NCBI GenBank assembly: GCA_019828545.1
Contig: JACVRA010000283.1
Span: 172,755 to 236,754 of the forward strand
Direction: 5' to 3'
Source: Paracamarosporium sp. OC-R06-R3
Lineage: Eukaryota; Ascomycota; Dothideomycetes; Pleosporales; Didymosphaeriaceae
Length of the DNA: 64,000 nucleotides
Below the pieces are notes generated by a model. That model made no database searches and was not told where the DNA came from. It was given only the letters and a program-made list of their open reading frames with translations. Shown here in pieces: positions 23,010 through 34,279 of this stretch. The position numbers and the translations under genes were made by a program. Within the stretch, counting starts at the first letter, position 1; each line of letters opens with the position of its first letter.

Positions 23010-24965
23010 CTATGAAGGCCCAGATGCCATTTGCGTCCAGCCCCCATCCCTGCGCCACGTACCAGCCTTGGTGTAATCACCTCTCGCACTGCCATCCATG
23101 AAAGCAAAGCGGAAGTACTCTGGTACATCGTCCATATAGCGCACCCAAGTGAAGGACGTCTTTCCTGCGTCTTGGTACCCACGGAAGCGTTCTACGTCGT
23201 TGACCAGTATGCTGATGCCGTCGTAGTGCTTGGGATGCGGGAGGTCCCATTCAAAAGTAATGTTGGGCTTGAGGTTTGTTCCGATGTTGCTATGGATAAT
23301 AGGCGCGGTGATGATGGGAAGGGTTGTTCCCAGTTGCCCATCGCCGCGCAGTTCAGCTGGAGTCTGCAGGATACTGTCGAAGCCCCAGCGCGCAATGCCG
23401 TTGATAAATAACCCTATCAAAATACCCTGGAAGAGGAGGCTGGGTCTTGTTTGCATCGAGGTTCCACCGACCAGGAGGAGCCCGAGGATGTAGTGGTGAA
23501 TGCGGACGTTCATGCGAGGAATGGCAACCAAGGTTAGTATGACAGCAATGTAAATTCCGTAGATGGCAAGATAACGAGGCAGACGCCCTTCTACACGGAG
23601 ACACCACGCCTGTCCGAGTGCGATGCAGAAAAGAGACAAAACGATGATGATGAGGGCGGGGACTGCTCCAGGTTGGTTTTTGATGTCATGGGGGGTCAAT
23701 CGCTCGATCGGAATCTTATCGAAAGTGTAGTTGTTGAGAGCTCCAACCCAACACCCACCCAGCCAGAGGATGGTCTTCTCGATCTGAGCATCCAAACCAA
23801 GCAGTGTCCTCCTTACGAAGAACTTGTACACCGCAAACATGCAAAAACTAGCAGGCAGGAAACGACCAAGTGCAATGCTGACAATGGAGTAATAGTCGGT
23901 GAGGTTGGGAGGGTCGGATGCGAGCGCAACGTGGAAGAAAACACCTAAGAATATCGATGGAAAAAATACTGATGGCGAGGTCGTAAATAACGACAGGAGG
24001 ATGGTAAATGTCAGTGAAACTCCAAGAAGTGGCCATCGCAGGTCGCGACACTTGGAGTGAGTGCCTTCTAGAAAGCTAAAAGATCGAGGGAAGTACGAAT
24101 CAAAGCTGATGCTTTTGATGTGCTTGCGGTTCACGCTGGGGTAGTGGCTTTTCTCGCCAACAAACGAGAGGACGCCGCATCCGCCGGACTTGTCGCTGAT
24201 GAAGCCTGCGTGGATAGCTGCTCCACAAATGAAGGAGTCACTGCGATAATACGTGTTTTCGAGCGTTTCTTCCTCGTCAGTCGGACCGCCAATCACCAGT
24301 GGTCTATAATTGATTTGTTTATGACCAACCGCATGTGGATTTAGCACTTGTACTCTCTTGCAGTTGGCCGGACACCGGAAAGCCATGGTCTGGTTGGCGA
24401 ATGGTCGACACAAGTCGCCACTAAGTCCACCTAGGATTAAAATTTTAGACATTGCTTGGGTTAAAAGGAGAGGAATGTACTGACAGCCATTTCCATCAGA
24501 CCATAGCCTGTCAGTGCACCGGATGTTGACGGGCGAACCGTAGCCTGGAATGTCTGCTGCGAACGCCGAGCGATGCAACACCAGCGAGAAGCTCAAAAAC
24601 CATGCAAAATAGAAGGCTAGCAATAATGCGACCTTGTGCTTGCGTTTTGGGAAGTAGCGATCCAGTAATTTTATGGGCGCACGCTGTACTTTGGGAAAGA
24701 GCGGCCGTATGCTCCAAGGTCGCGGAGGCTGAGGGCCCTTCACCCAGACCTTTGTAGCGTTCCATGCACGCTGTATCCGCGGGGGTACATATTTAGTCGC
24801 GTAGGAAGGTTCTTGGGCAAAGTGCTCTTCGTCGGAAGCTTCGGAAGCGTCTACGAGGGTCGCATCGGCAGCAGTGGAATCGTCAGAGTACGGATGCTCG
24901 TTTTCGTCGTCGCGGTAGATCTGAGGCGGCGCGCCCTCGTCGTCTTGCTCGTTCTCGGGCGGCAT
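23010..24965 (-). CDS. LCCL-domain multi-span membrane protein
   Basis: Two exons, 24965-24485 and 24430-23010, give 633 residues from the first in-frame ATG (MPPENEQDDEG). The frame is open for another 43 codons upstream without an ATG, so a longer start with an upstream exon is possible. The 54-bp intron is a multiple of three; removing it turns a broken LCCL domain into the normal DGNGCGLSGDLCRPF. The N-terminus is acidic and disordered. A membrane segment follows at KVALLLAFYFAWFLSFSLVL, then the Cys-bearing LCCL domain (NIRCTDRLW...ANCKRVQV...YRSDSFICGAAIHAGFI...GGCGVLSF), then about eight hydrophobic segments and a folded C-terminal domain. Fungal LCCL proteins are uncharacterised secretory-pathway membrane proteins. 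The start is the uncertain part. Confidence 0.85.
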   Translation of the reverse strand: MPPENEQDDEGAPPQIYRDDENEHPYSDDSTAADATLVDASEASDEEHFAQEPSYATKYVPPRIQRAWNATKVWVKGPQPPRPWSIRPLFPKVQRAPIKLLDRYFPKRKHKVALLLAFYFAWFLSFSLVLHRSAFAADIPGYGSPVNIRCTDRLWSDGNGCQYIPLLLTQAMSKILILGGLSGDLCRPFANQTMAFRCPANCKRVQVLNPHAVGHKQINYRPLVIGGPTDEEETLENTYYRSDSFICGAAIHAGFISDKSGGCGVLSFVGEKSHYPSVNRKHIKSISFDSYFPRSFSFLEGTHSKCRDLRWPLLGVSLTFTILLSLFTTSPSVFFPSIFLGVFFHVALASDPPNLTDYYSIVSIALGRFLPASFCMFAVYKFFVRRTLLGLDAQIEKTILWLGGCWVGALNNYTFDKIPIERLTPHDIKNQPGAVPALIIIVLSLFCIALGQAWCLRVEGRLPRYLAIYGIYIAVILTLVAIPRMNVRIHHYILGLLLVGGTSMQTRPSLLFQGILIGLFINGIARWGFDSILQTPAELRGDGQLGTTLPIITAPIIHSNIGTNLKPNITFEWDLPHPKHYDGISILVNDVERFRGYQDAGKTSFTWVRYMDDVPEYFRFAFMDGSARGDYTKAGTWRRDGGWTQMASGPS

Positions 24966-25654
24966 CTCGTAGATGCTGTCGAGTTCGTGACGCGAATCTG
25001 GTCGAGACAGGTTGGCGGCGGGATGTAGGCGCGGCTCCACAAGCTGCGGGCCGGCGAGGAATGCGAGAAACGGCGCCTTGGCGGTATCAAACAAGAGACA
25101 AAAGCACGCGGGTATAGGGCGAGAGAGAGTCTATCCAACAATTAGGTATGTACGGGAGCTGTAGGAGCTGTTGCGAGGCAGAGCTCACAGGCACGCGCGC
25201 GCGGGCCCTGCATGACGCCGGTAGACGGGCCGCGCAGTGCCACAGATGCGTCACATGCCAAGCTTCAGCCCTACCATCTGGCCACAGCATCACAGCATCG
25301 AGCAGCCTCACATGGCGCCGGGTCACATGCTTTTGTACCTCTGAAAGGCCCCTCGCAAACTGGAAGACGCCATTCATGCAGGGATGAAGTGCGTGTAAGC
25401 TATGTGTCAAGCGAACAGCTGTAACTCGTCATAGAAGGTGAGGCCTTGCCGCATTATTAAGCAGCCGTTATCGTTATCGCTGGTGCGCTAAGAGCTCCCG
25501 TTACCATCGCCCCGGACGAAACCCACCCGCGTTTGCCTCCACCTCTTCACATCGTCTGGGCTTGGAGGTGGCTCCACACGTTGCAATAGTTTCTTGTTTC
25601 AATTCAAGTTTTGGGTTTATTGAACCGTGAGAGAGTCCGTTTATTCCAGAAAAC
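24966..25654. other. Divergent promoter region
   Basis: About 690 bp separate the LCCL gene start from the ARO8-type gene. It includes the open but ATG-less upstream extension of the LCCL frame (to about 25094). No other feature could be supported. Confidence 0.45.
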
Positions 25655-27586
25655 ATGTCGTACACATCGGACCCGGATAGCTTTCCTGCGCCCGTCGATC
25701 TGTCCCACCATCTATCGCGCAGCACCAAGAAGCGCGAAGCTTCGCAGATCAAGCGCTTCTACAAGTACTTCTCCATCCCAGGAATCTCTCAATTAGCTGG
25801 AGGTGAGCACAGCGAGCTTCTCTTCAAGCTGATACGCAGCTCCAAGAAACGCCCATTGTTCGTCCGAGCTTACCACCCCGCCAGGCCTCCCCAACGACAA
25901 GTACTTTCCATACGATACCCTCGAAGCCAAGGTGGGTCCACAAGATGTGTCTCAAGAGTCTCAATTGACCGTTTATAGGTCGCCCATCCCAATCGCTGGA
26001 AGCCCACACCCAACACTCCTATCGATCCTCCACCTAACGATCCTCCGACCGCAGAGCTAGCCTCCTCGTCCATTACCACCCGCAAAGATGATCCGCCCTC
26101 GACGCGTCTTGTCGTTCCCCACGACTCCGGCGTCCAAGACCCGTTCCGCATCATCGATCTGAAGTCGGCGCTGCAATATGGCACAGCTCAAGGTTACCCG
26201 TCGCTCTATTCGTTTGTCCGCCAATTCACACGAGAGAACCTGCACCCATTCGTACCATACAAAGATGGACCAGATGTCATCCTGACTTGCGGATCGACTG
26301 ATGGCTTCTCCAAGACTATCCAGGCCTTCTCGAATGAATGGGCAGAGGGTCACGACCCGGTCGAAGAGCGACCCGGTCTGTTGGTCGAGCAATACTGCTA
26401 CATGAATGCCGTCCAGACGGTGACACCACGGGGCTTCAACATTGCGCCTGTGGCCATTGATGATGAAGGCATGGTTGCAAAGGGGCCAGGAGGTCTTGAA
26501 GATGTGTTGGAGAGCTGGGACTTCAGGAAGGGGCGTCGTCCGCACCTCTTGTACACCGTCACCATCGGCCAGAATCCCACGAGTGGCACTCTCAGCGTGG
26601 CAAGACGGACCGAGATCTATGCGCTTTGCGTCAAGTACGATATCTTGATTGTTGAGGATGATCCATACTGGTACCTTCAATTCCCTTCGTCATCGCCTAG
26701 TGCCACCGCGGCCCCCAAGCCCAAGAAGTCGTCTGGTTTCGAGTTCCTCGACTCACTCATCCCCTCCTACCTATCGCTTGATTACCAGGGCCGTGTCATT
26801 CGTCTCGACACCTTCTCTAAGACTGTGGCACCCGGTTGTCGGCTTGGATGGATCACGGCGCAACCTGCCCTCGTCGAACGCATCCTTCGCGTCACGGAAA
26901 CCAGTACCCAGCAACCATCCGGATTCGTGCAATCGATGATTGCAGAGCTCCTCATGGGTCCTCAGAGTTCCACTGACCCGGGCCGAGGCGGAGCTGCTGA
27001 TGGCAGCGGCTGGAAAGTCGACGGCTGGGTGCGCTGGCTCGAGGGCCTTCGCGGCAACTACGAGCGTAGGATGAACGCCATGTGCAACGTCCTCGACGCC
27101 AACAAGTACGCCGTCAAGGCCGGACGCCGAAGGTCCATGAACGAGGTCGCCGACGACGAAGACGAGTGGGCCGTCGTCGAGAAGACGAAGATCTACGACT
27201 TTGTCCGCCCGCTCGGCGGCATGTTCATCTGGGTTCGCTTCGACTTCTCGTCGCATCCGCTCATCAAACAAGTCCCCGCTCAGCGCCTCTCGCAAGCCCT
27301 CTGGGTATTCTGGACCACCAAGCCGTATCTTGTTCTTATTTCTCCAGGCGGGATGTTTGCTCCTACCGCCGATATCAGAGATTCCGACGCGTACAACTGT
27401 GCGAGGTTGTGCTTTGCGGCGTGTCCGGCTGACCAGGTCGAGGATATCACGAAGCGGTTCAGCGATGGCGCGCAGGCTTTCTGGCGCATTAAGAGCGTGG
27501 AAAAGATTAATAAATTGTTGGAGGACGATGAGGCTGAGAATGGAGAGGTGGATGCGGGACTTGCGCTTTTGAACGGCATGTGTTAG
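25655..27586 (+). CDS. ARO8-type aromatic aminotransferase (PLP class I)
   Basis: Three exons, 25655-25802, 25885-25931 and 25979-27586, give 600 residues. The tiny 47-bp middle exon encodes GLPNDKYFPYDTLEAK and links the leader to the main domain. Family motifs are clear: GTAQGYPSLYSF, LTCGSTDGF, the substrate/PLP loop VEDDPYWYLQF, and FSKTVAPGCRLGWI with the PLP-binding Lys at about residue 346. These fold-type I enzymes exchange amino groups between aromatic amino acids (also 2-aminoadipate, methionine or kynurenine) and 2-oxo acids, usually in the cytosol. The exact substrate cannot be read from sequence. The length is slightly above yeast Aro8, the extra being a proline-rich stretch after exon 3 begins and a PGRGGAADGSG insert. 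Confidence 0.92.
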
Positions 27587-28594
27587 GGAAGGCACATGGT
27601 CTAGCGTGCGCTGTGGACATGTCTCAGCTGTCGAAGAGATCGGTGTTGGACATAAGATTGAAATTTCTCATAGCGTAAGACGCGGAGTAAACTGGAAGAT
27701 CTAACGAGGAACTACGAAGCATGTTTAATAACATACGAACCGGCGTTTCTCACGGTTGGGAAGCTTTGAATTCACGATATTTAGTAACATATACTAGAAC
27801 CAAGATATTCCAGTATCTGCATGGTCCTGTCCATTCCACAACGCGCTTTTCTTCATCTGTTCTACCTCAATAAAACAATGCTGTGGGCTGCGAAAGAAAT
27901 TGTGCGGTAAAAAAATGTGCAAAGCACCATGGACTAGGTAATTGAGTCTGAATATGTCGAATCCTGCGCTGATCTCATGTGTTGTCGCTCCCGTAGATTA
28001 ATGAATATATGATTTGTGTAAGTTCGTTATTTCTTGCTGTGTTTGTGAAAGAAGTGACGGTTCAAGGCTGGTTTGTCTGCGGATGGTTCTAGTGCTAGAT
28101 GTGTGGTTATTGATGGGCTGATTGTATTATCATATTTTCGTGGTTTCGTTGGTGGAAGTAAGCGACGTTCGGCGCTTCAAGCTCGATGAGACTTTGGAAG
28201 GGGCAGAAGGTGTTGCGAGGATGGGGAATTGGGAGGGTGGGGAAACTGAGAGTGGTAATGGGTGGGGTTGGTGGGGATTTTTGAGAAAGTGTGGTTGGTG
28301 TTTGATACTGAGGCTTGTGTGAGAAGGGGGATGTTGGCTTATAAGTAAGGGTTATAGTGTTTAAGTGATTGGTTTGTTTGCTTAGTGTTTTGGGGGTAGA
28401 AGGTAAGTGTGTTTGGAATTATCGTTTTAGTGAAGAGGAAATGTTAGAGCGCAGCCGCTAGTAAAGGCGTAGAATCTTGTGAGAAATAGTGTTAGTGGGT
28501 ACGCTTCAAGATATATTGGACAATCAGGTCCTTGCAGGGTTAATAAATACGGCGTTCGATGACAATGAATATGAATTGACTACTGTTGGATTTT
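27587..28594. other. Convergent spacer, 1 kb
   Basis: This is the shared 3' region of the aminotransferase and the PTH11-type gene. It is AT-rich, then G-rich around 28190-28320, where a Gly/Trp-rich frame reads through. That frame has no start context or homology that I recognise. No gene is called. Confidence 0.45.
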
Positions 28595-29801
28595 CTACGA
28601 GACTTCGAAAGAATGTTTCACCCTGATACTACGGTTACGATTCACACCTTTTCCCTGGTGACCAGGTAGCGATTCCTCACTTCCCTCATCTCCAGGTAAT
28701 GTCTCTCGCAATGCCGAAGCATCAGCGCGGTGCTGCAGTCCCATTGGCCTAAGCCAGAGGTGATTGGTATCATCATCCAATCTCTCAAATCCGTCTTCAC
28801 CCGCCGCCTGTGGACCACTGGACTTGGAATTGCTATTTGCAGGTGTCTTGCCCGACCCGTAGGGCGTAGCGGCGGATCGACCGAGGAGCGGGCGCATTAA
28901 GGGTATCGAGGCGAGGACTACGGCGAGGCATGGTTCGACACCGCTGAAGATGTTCGCACGAGGGATCGTGTAGGTTATATCTGTGAAGTCCATAGTGGAC
29001 AGGATGGAGATACGGAGCGCGCTGATGATGCAAGTCCTAGTCATTCCGGTCAGAACACAACTTCATACACATGGAAAGGTCCGGAAGACATACACCATGC
29101 CCAACCCAAAAACGGCGATGAGGGTGATCTTCTTGTATGTCGCCATTTGCAGTTGGTACAGTGAGCGCATCGGGAGCAACAGCACCGTTGCATCGGTGAG
29201 GAGGTTGATGATGCCAGTGATCGTAAAGGAAGTAACTTGATCGCCACAGCTTCCTCCAACGATCGTCTTATCCCAATTATACGCGAAAGGGCGGCATATC
29301 AAATATCCAGCGAGAATCGTCGCAATCGTCCAGGCAACAATGATGGACATGGTTGCATATGAGCCCCAAACAAGCCATTGATTCGGAAAAATCAGGAGGT
29401 ATAGTAGCAAGATCGATATTTTTGTGCAGCTAAGACTCAACACCCAGAGAAATTGCAACGGTATGATGAGCTGAGATAGCTTGGTGATGGGTTCCAGCCC
29501 ATACTCGAGTGCAATCTCTGTGACATGACCGTAACCGATACCGGCTTGTAAAACGCCCGTAATGCTAATCGACTGTAAAGCGACGGCGAATACCTTGGGT
29601 TTGTTAGCAGTAAGACAATGCCTGGATCCAAAGTCTTACACAAGCAAGAATAATCAGGTAATCGCTGGGCGTCCATCTCTTGTGTGCTATCGCATGAGCA
29701 GTCAATCGCAGTGTTACTGCAAGAACGGCAAGAATGGAGAAGCTGAGAGCTACCCCGAGCACTGCCCTCTGATCGTGTGTTTTTACGGGAAAAATTGTCA
29801 T
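28595..29801 (-). CDS. PTH11-type rhodopsin-domain integral membrane protein
   Basis: Three exons, 29801-29640, 29593-29094 and 29036-28595, give 367 residues with clean GT/AG introns and closed phases. Seven membrane segments are visible, starting with LGVALSFSILAVLAVTLRL. The fungal rhodopsin-domain signatures WTPSDYLIILA, GYGHV, FLWVLSLSCTKISILLLYL, ICRPFAYNW and ITGIINLLTDATVLLLPM are present, and the last segment reads GVEPCLAVVLASIPLMRPL. The cytosolic tail is hydrophilic and Ser/Glu rich. Members of this class resemble the Magnaporthe PTH11 receptor, but there is no CFEM domain in front. Ligand and pathway are unknown. It is divergently arranged with the P450 at 30735, with about 930 bp between the two starts. 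Confidence 0.88.
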
Positions 29802-30734
29802 GTTGCTGTGCAGCGTAACGAACCCAGAAGCGTGTGATCTATGCCTTCATATTTCATCTTACATTCCCCCAGGCCTGGAACAAGCCGGGTCTTGTATGGG
29901 ACAGTTCCGTTGCAAAAGCAGGGGATCGCTGTCATCCATACCTCAGTCGGTTAGCAGAACGCTGAGACGACGATCAGAGAATGTTAAAATCACTTGTATA
30001 ACGTAGTTAGCTTGTTTTAAAACGTACTCTAGACAATCGACGGATTCATAGGGCTAAAGTCTTGTATCTCGTGCGAGTCTGGCCTTTTCAACGGTATTGA
30101 GAACGACCCCGCCTTCTATCGTGGCTCCTGATATCGGGAGTTGGTCCACACGCGAAAATAGTTGGTTGGTCAAGTTCAACCCAACCACGAGAGAGCATGT
30201 GACGAAAAGCACTTTGGCCGTGCCTGGGAAGTTTTCAAATGCCACTAGGTTATGGTAGGGTTCCTCGCATTCGTTAGCAAAGTCGTTTGCTCTCGATCGT
30301 TGAATCCACTTTCGTCAGGAGATGTCAGGTTGGCTGCCGCTTTTTAGTGCGAGACGGCCCCAGAAGAGTTTCTGATCTTGCCCAAATATGGTCTGGCAAA
30401 CATGATAGCGGCGTTCTCCACCGATCGCACGAAGACTACCCCAGCTCGGATTCACCGTGCCGAGCGATCAAGACTTGTAAGCCTTGGAATCGCAACATCG
30501 GATTTGTGCATAAGGACAAACTAGCCAGCGACAAGCACGGCCGGTGACACTGCACTAACAGCAGACGCTATACCCCTGATGCGACAACGGGGATGTTCCT
30601 GTTCAAAGGCCCTGATTCATAGAGGCGTCCGCGGGAAAAGGCTCTGAATAATGTCATGCATGTTATTCGTCTGTGTATCCTCTTCTTGAAGCAGCTGCGC
30701 TCTTCTCAGCCCCGACTGATACGCCTCCACGACC
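29802..30734. other. Divergent promoter region between PTH11-type gene and P450
   Basis: About 930 bp without a supported gene. The short frames on both strands (for example minus 30245-30054) show no family features. Confidence 0.4.
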
Positions 30735-32403
30735 ATGTTCAGCTCAACCGTATCGATTCTCCTGGTTCTAGGCGTATTGACAGTGCTGTACCTCTACACC
30801 AGTAGGACCAGTAATGATGCAACCGAAAAACCCCTCCTCAAGCTGCCCCTCATTGGTGATCTCCACAACTCACCAATTGAAAAGCCACTCGTGAACTGGA
30901 GCGCGTGGTCCAAAGAACATGGACCGATCACTGTACCTAAGCTTTTTGGAATTGTTCCTATCGTGGTGCTCAATTCGTATGAAGCGGTCACCGAACTTTT
31001 CAGTCGTCGCAGCCAATGGTACAGTAACCGACCTGCTTCGGTGAGCATGGAGATGATCACCGGCGCCGAACCAGGACGCTCCAGATTCACCTTGATGCAC
31101 GATTATGACGACCACCTTAAGTTGCACCATCGCATTCTCTCGCCTAGTCTGGGTGCGCCCGCCGCATCGAAGTATCAGCCGCGTATGTTGTTCTCGGGTA
31201 TGAAGAAGACATGGCTCAGCTGACTTTGTGTCTCCACGCTCAGTTATGGAACTTGAAGCAAAGCAACTGCTCTTCGACCTCATTGCCACCCTAAGCAAGT
31301 CTGCCAATGATTCGAAAATTAGTACAAGGGTCATCTACCCACTTCTTGAGCGTACCCAGTCCAGCGTCATTCTTGCCCTTCATTATGGTCTTCGCATTCC
31401 CAAATTCGAAGACTCAACCCTCCATGAGGTCATGGATATTCAAGCCAAGGTCACTCATCTCGCCGCCAATCCGCAGCTTCCCGACCTTGTGCCCATCCTT
31501 CGACACTTGCCTACACTTATCTCCCCTTGGCAGCGGTATGCTGACAAGCTATACGCTGCGCAAGTTGATCTTTACATGCGCCTCTTCCGCCATGGTAGGG
31601 ACGCTCCAGGCTGGAATGCAACAAAGCAGGCTATTGCAACCGCTCCGAAACATGCTCCCGCCGACTCCCCAGTCTCGGATCTCGATCTTGCCTTCACGCT
31701 CGCGACATCCATACAAGGCGGCATGGAAACATCTCCGCGTCAGATCCTGTGGCTTTTCGTCGCGGCAATACAAAATCCTGGCTTCATGACACGTGCGCAT
31801 GAAGTACTAGATGAAGTCGTCGGCCGCAACCGTCTCCCCAACTTCTCAGATCGCAACAACCTCAGTTACGTAGACGCTGTCGCGCACGAGCTCTTCCGCT
31901 GGCGGCCAATCTCCCCTGGCTCGATCCCTCGCCGTGCGGAACGCGCCGATGAATTTGCCGGAGTCAAGATAGCCAAGGGCGTTACCGTTATGGCGAACGC
32001 ATGGGCTGTCGGCCGCGACGAAAAAGTTTTCGATCCTTTACATGGCGATGCGCAAGATTTCGTTCCTGAGCGCTGGTTGCGTGATGGAAAAGTGCGTGGT
32101 GACCTTCCTCTCCCAGTATTTGGTCAAGGTCGACGAATATGCCAGGGAAAACGCGTTGCTATAGATGGGACATTTTTAAACGTTGCCCATTTACTATGGG
32201 CGTTTGATATTGAAGCGTCGGAGGGTGAAGAGGTCGATCCGTGGGCTATGGTGGTTGTTGGGTTCATGACTGAACCAAGGCCTCTGAAGTTCCGTCTCAA
32301 ACCTAGAGGACAATGGGTACTTGATGTTGTGAGGAGAGAGTGGGAAGGTGCCGAGAAGAGCTTGGATAAAGTTATGGGTACTTCTAATGACGTGGAGAAG
32401 TAG
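30735..32403 (+). CDS. Cytochrome P450 monooxygenase
   Basis: Two exons, 30735-31182 and 31244-32403, give 535 residues; the 61-bp intron joins KYQP to LMELEAKQLL in phase. An N-terminal membrane anchor is visible (STVSILLVLGVLTVLYLY), followed by the Pro-rich hinge LLKLPLIGDLHNSP. Core motifs are the I-helix IQGGMETSPRQ, the K-helix HELFRW (ExxR), the PERW region FVPERWL and the heme loop FGQGRRICQGKR with the iron-ligand Cys at about residue 449. The anchor implies an ER-bound enzyme using P450 reductase. The type resembles fungal CYP families involved in secondary metabolism or xenobiotic oxidation, but the substrate cannot be told. No other biosynthetic core gene stands next to it, so a cluster role is not supported. 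Confidence 0.93.
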
Positions 32404-32930
32404 ATTTGATACCAATAAATTCTGTTTGATATTAGTTCATTGTTCTCTAGCGGTAGACTGTTGCAAATGTAAAGAGCATTTGAGTGTGAAGGAAGAAACT
32501 TCACGTGCGACGGCTGTCATCTGCTTGGACATACTTCAGCGTGGGATGCATACAACCCCCACAAGCTTTAAAAACAATACAAGAGCTGTAAGCAAGAGGC
32601 ACAGTTGGCCCTGACTCCAAGGATGATCTCCGACGATCCGCTAGCGAACGGGGAAATTCATCTATTTTCCTCTCGCTCCGTGGCCGAATAGGCTAAGGCG
32701 ATCGGCTAGTATACCATATGACGCTGCAAATCGAACTGCGCTCCCAGAACCGGGGTAGTCACAACGGCGGCCTGCGACTTTAATCAGATGTCATATACGC
32801 GGGTGGAACAATTGGGCAGGCCGCATAGGATAGAGCTTAGTCTAGCGTCAACCAGCGATGAATTTAAAGAAAGCCTACTATGCTGTGTACAGGTCAGAGC
32901 GTTGACGATCCCTCAATTTTCTTCCTGCCA
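32404..32930. other. Spacer between P450 and esterase genes
   Basis: No protein gene here. It contains a candidate tRNA relic at 32675-32760, listed separately, and the promoter of the esterase gene. Confidence 0.45.
32675..32760 (+). pseudogene. Possible degenerate tRNA-Thr(AGT)-like sequence
   Basis: The segment GCTCCGTGGCCGAATAGGCT followed by AAGGCG is a good match to the acceptor, A-box and D-arm of a fungal tRNA. The bases that follow, CGGCTAGTAT, could be an anticodon loop with AGT. The rest does not fold: the anticodon stem has mismatches, no convincing B-box GGTTCGAATCC follows, and the 3' acceptor strand complementary to GCTCCG is missing. I read it as a relic or chance match, not a working tRNA. 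Confidence 0.3.
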
Positions 32931-33933
32931 ATGTTCAATATGATTGTATCGTCAATTGCTGTGTTGTTGCTGGCGGCTGCTGTGTGTGCACAACAGCTGT
33001 CTTCGCAACTCACGCAGGTCAAAGATTTCGGTCCGAACCCTAGAAACGTATCTTTCTACATCTACGTTCCCAAAGTTCTTCAACCGAAGCCACCGATTCT
33101 CGTTGCACCTCATTGGTGTCACGGAACTGCGCAAAATGTTTTCGACTACCGATCGTGGGCGTCTGCTGGTGACCAGTACGGCTTCATCACAATCTACCCG
33201 AATACATCGAACATAGTGGATCAATGCTGGGACGTAAGCAGCAATGCTTCGTTGACACACAACGGAGGGGGTGACGCGCTAGGGATTGTGGGCATGGTCA
33301 AGTGGGCACTGAAGAAGTATGGCGGTGACAAGGATCGCGTGTTTGTGACGGGAACGAGCTCAGGCGCTATGATGACGAATGTTCTGGTTGGATCGTATCC
33401 AGACGTGTTCGCAGCCGGGAGCGCTTGGGCCGGAGTCGCATTTGGATGTTTCGCTGGCAACGGGTTTGATGTTTGGTCGGACGCGTGCGCGACCGGAAAG
33501 ATCATCAAGACGGGAGCCGAGTGGGCGGCGCTGGTCAAGAACGCATACCCGGATTACCACGGTTTCCGACCGAAGCTGCAGGTTCTCCACGGGACTGTCG
33601 ACACGGTGCTGTATCCGCAGAACTTGCAAGAGGAAATCAAGCAGTGGACGACAGTCTTTGGATATAACGAGACGCACAATGAAACGACGCAAAACACACC
33701 GCTCCAAGGGTGGACTAGATACCGATATGGCCCGAAATTCGAGGCGTACTCGGCGGCGGGTGTGGACCATAACATCCCCAACCAGGATGGGTTGGTACTG
33801 GACTATTTTGACCTGGTAAGTGGTGGTGGTGGTGAAGGAAGGGCCCAGCCGAGAAAGTCGCTGACCGTCATAGAAATGCAACGTAACGCGGAAGAGACCG
33901 TGCTATTCGAGAGTTTCCGGCCATGGCCCGTAG
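32931..33933 (+). CDS. Secreted CE1-type esterase (acetylxylan/feruloyl esterase family)
   Basis: Two exons, 32931-33815 and 33874-33933, give 314 residues. I chose the ATG of MFNMIVSS because it is directly followed by a signal peptide (IAVLLLAAAVCAQ); an in-frame ATG at 32880 would put 17 polar residues in front. The mature enzyme has the alpha/beta-hydrolase triad: nucleophile VTGTSSGAM (Ser about 143), Asp in VLHGTVDTVL (about 224) and His in AAGVDHNIP (about 280), with the oxyanion region VAPHWCHG. Such enzymes remove acetyl or feruloyl groups from plant xylan. Unlike typical relatives that stop soon after the FDL motif, the last exon adds a basic Cys-containing tail (KCNVTRKRPCYSR). The alternative is readthrough of the intron, which would give a longer, less likely tail. 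Confidence 0.88.
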
Positions 33934-34279
33934 CAATAGCTTAGCAATATGCGGAGTAATGCAATGCCTTGTGTGGGACGGTCGCATATCGCCACTTGTG
34001 TGCAAGTGGAGAGCGGACGGTGCTTGCAGCCAGTGTGAAGTGCGGAGCGCGTCTCGCTTAAAACGCGCTAGTGGAGGCCGCTTGTCTTTTCTCTTCTCAG
34101 TTGCCGCCAAACCCCCACCAGCTTCATCCCGCATCTCTCCTACCTCGCCCCTCACCTGCACTTGTGCATCCTACATCTGCTGGTGTGACTGTTGCTGCTT
34201 AGCCAGACAATAAACAGGCTGCAGTTCGTTGATTGCCATGCTGAACGTCTGAAGCTCTCGCAATCAATACCCCACAAAC
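33934..34279. other. Spacer upstream of the helicase gene
   Basis: A 346-bp stretch without a supported gene; it must contain the esterase 3' end and the helicase promoter. Confidence 0.4.

Noticed and set aside
26771..27595. A 274-codon minus-strand open frame
   Set aside because: It is antisense to the ARO8-type aminotransferase and has no recognisable domain.
28122..28322. A Gly/Trp-rich 66-codon frame
   Set aside because: It follows from a local G-rich stretch in a 3' flank and lacks any coding support.
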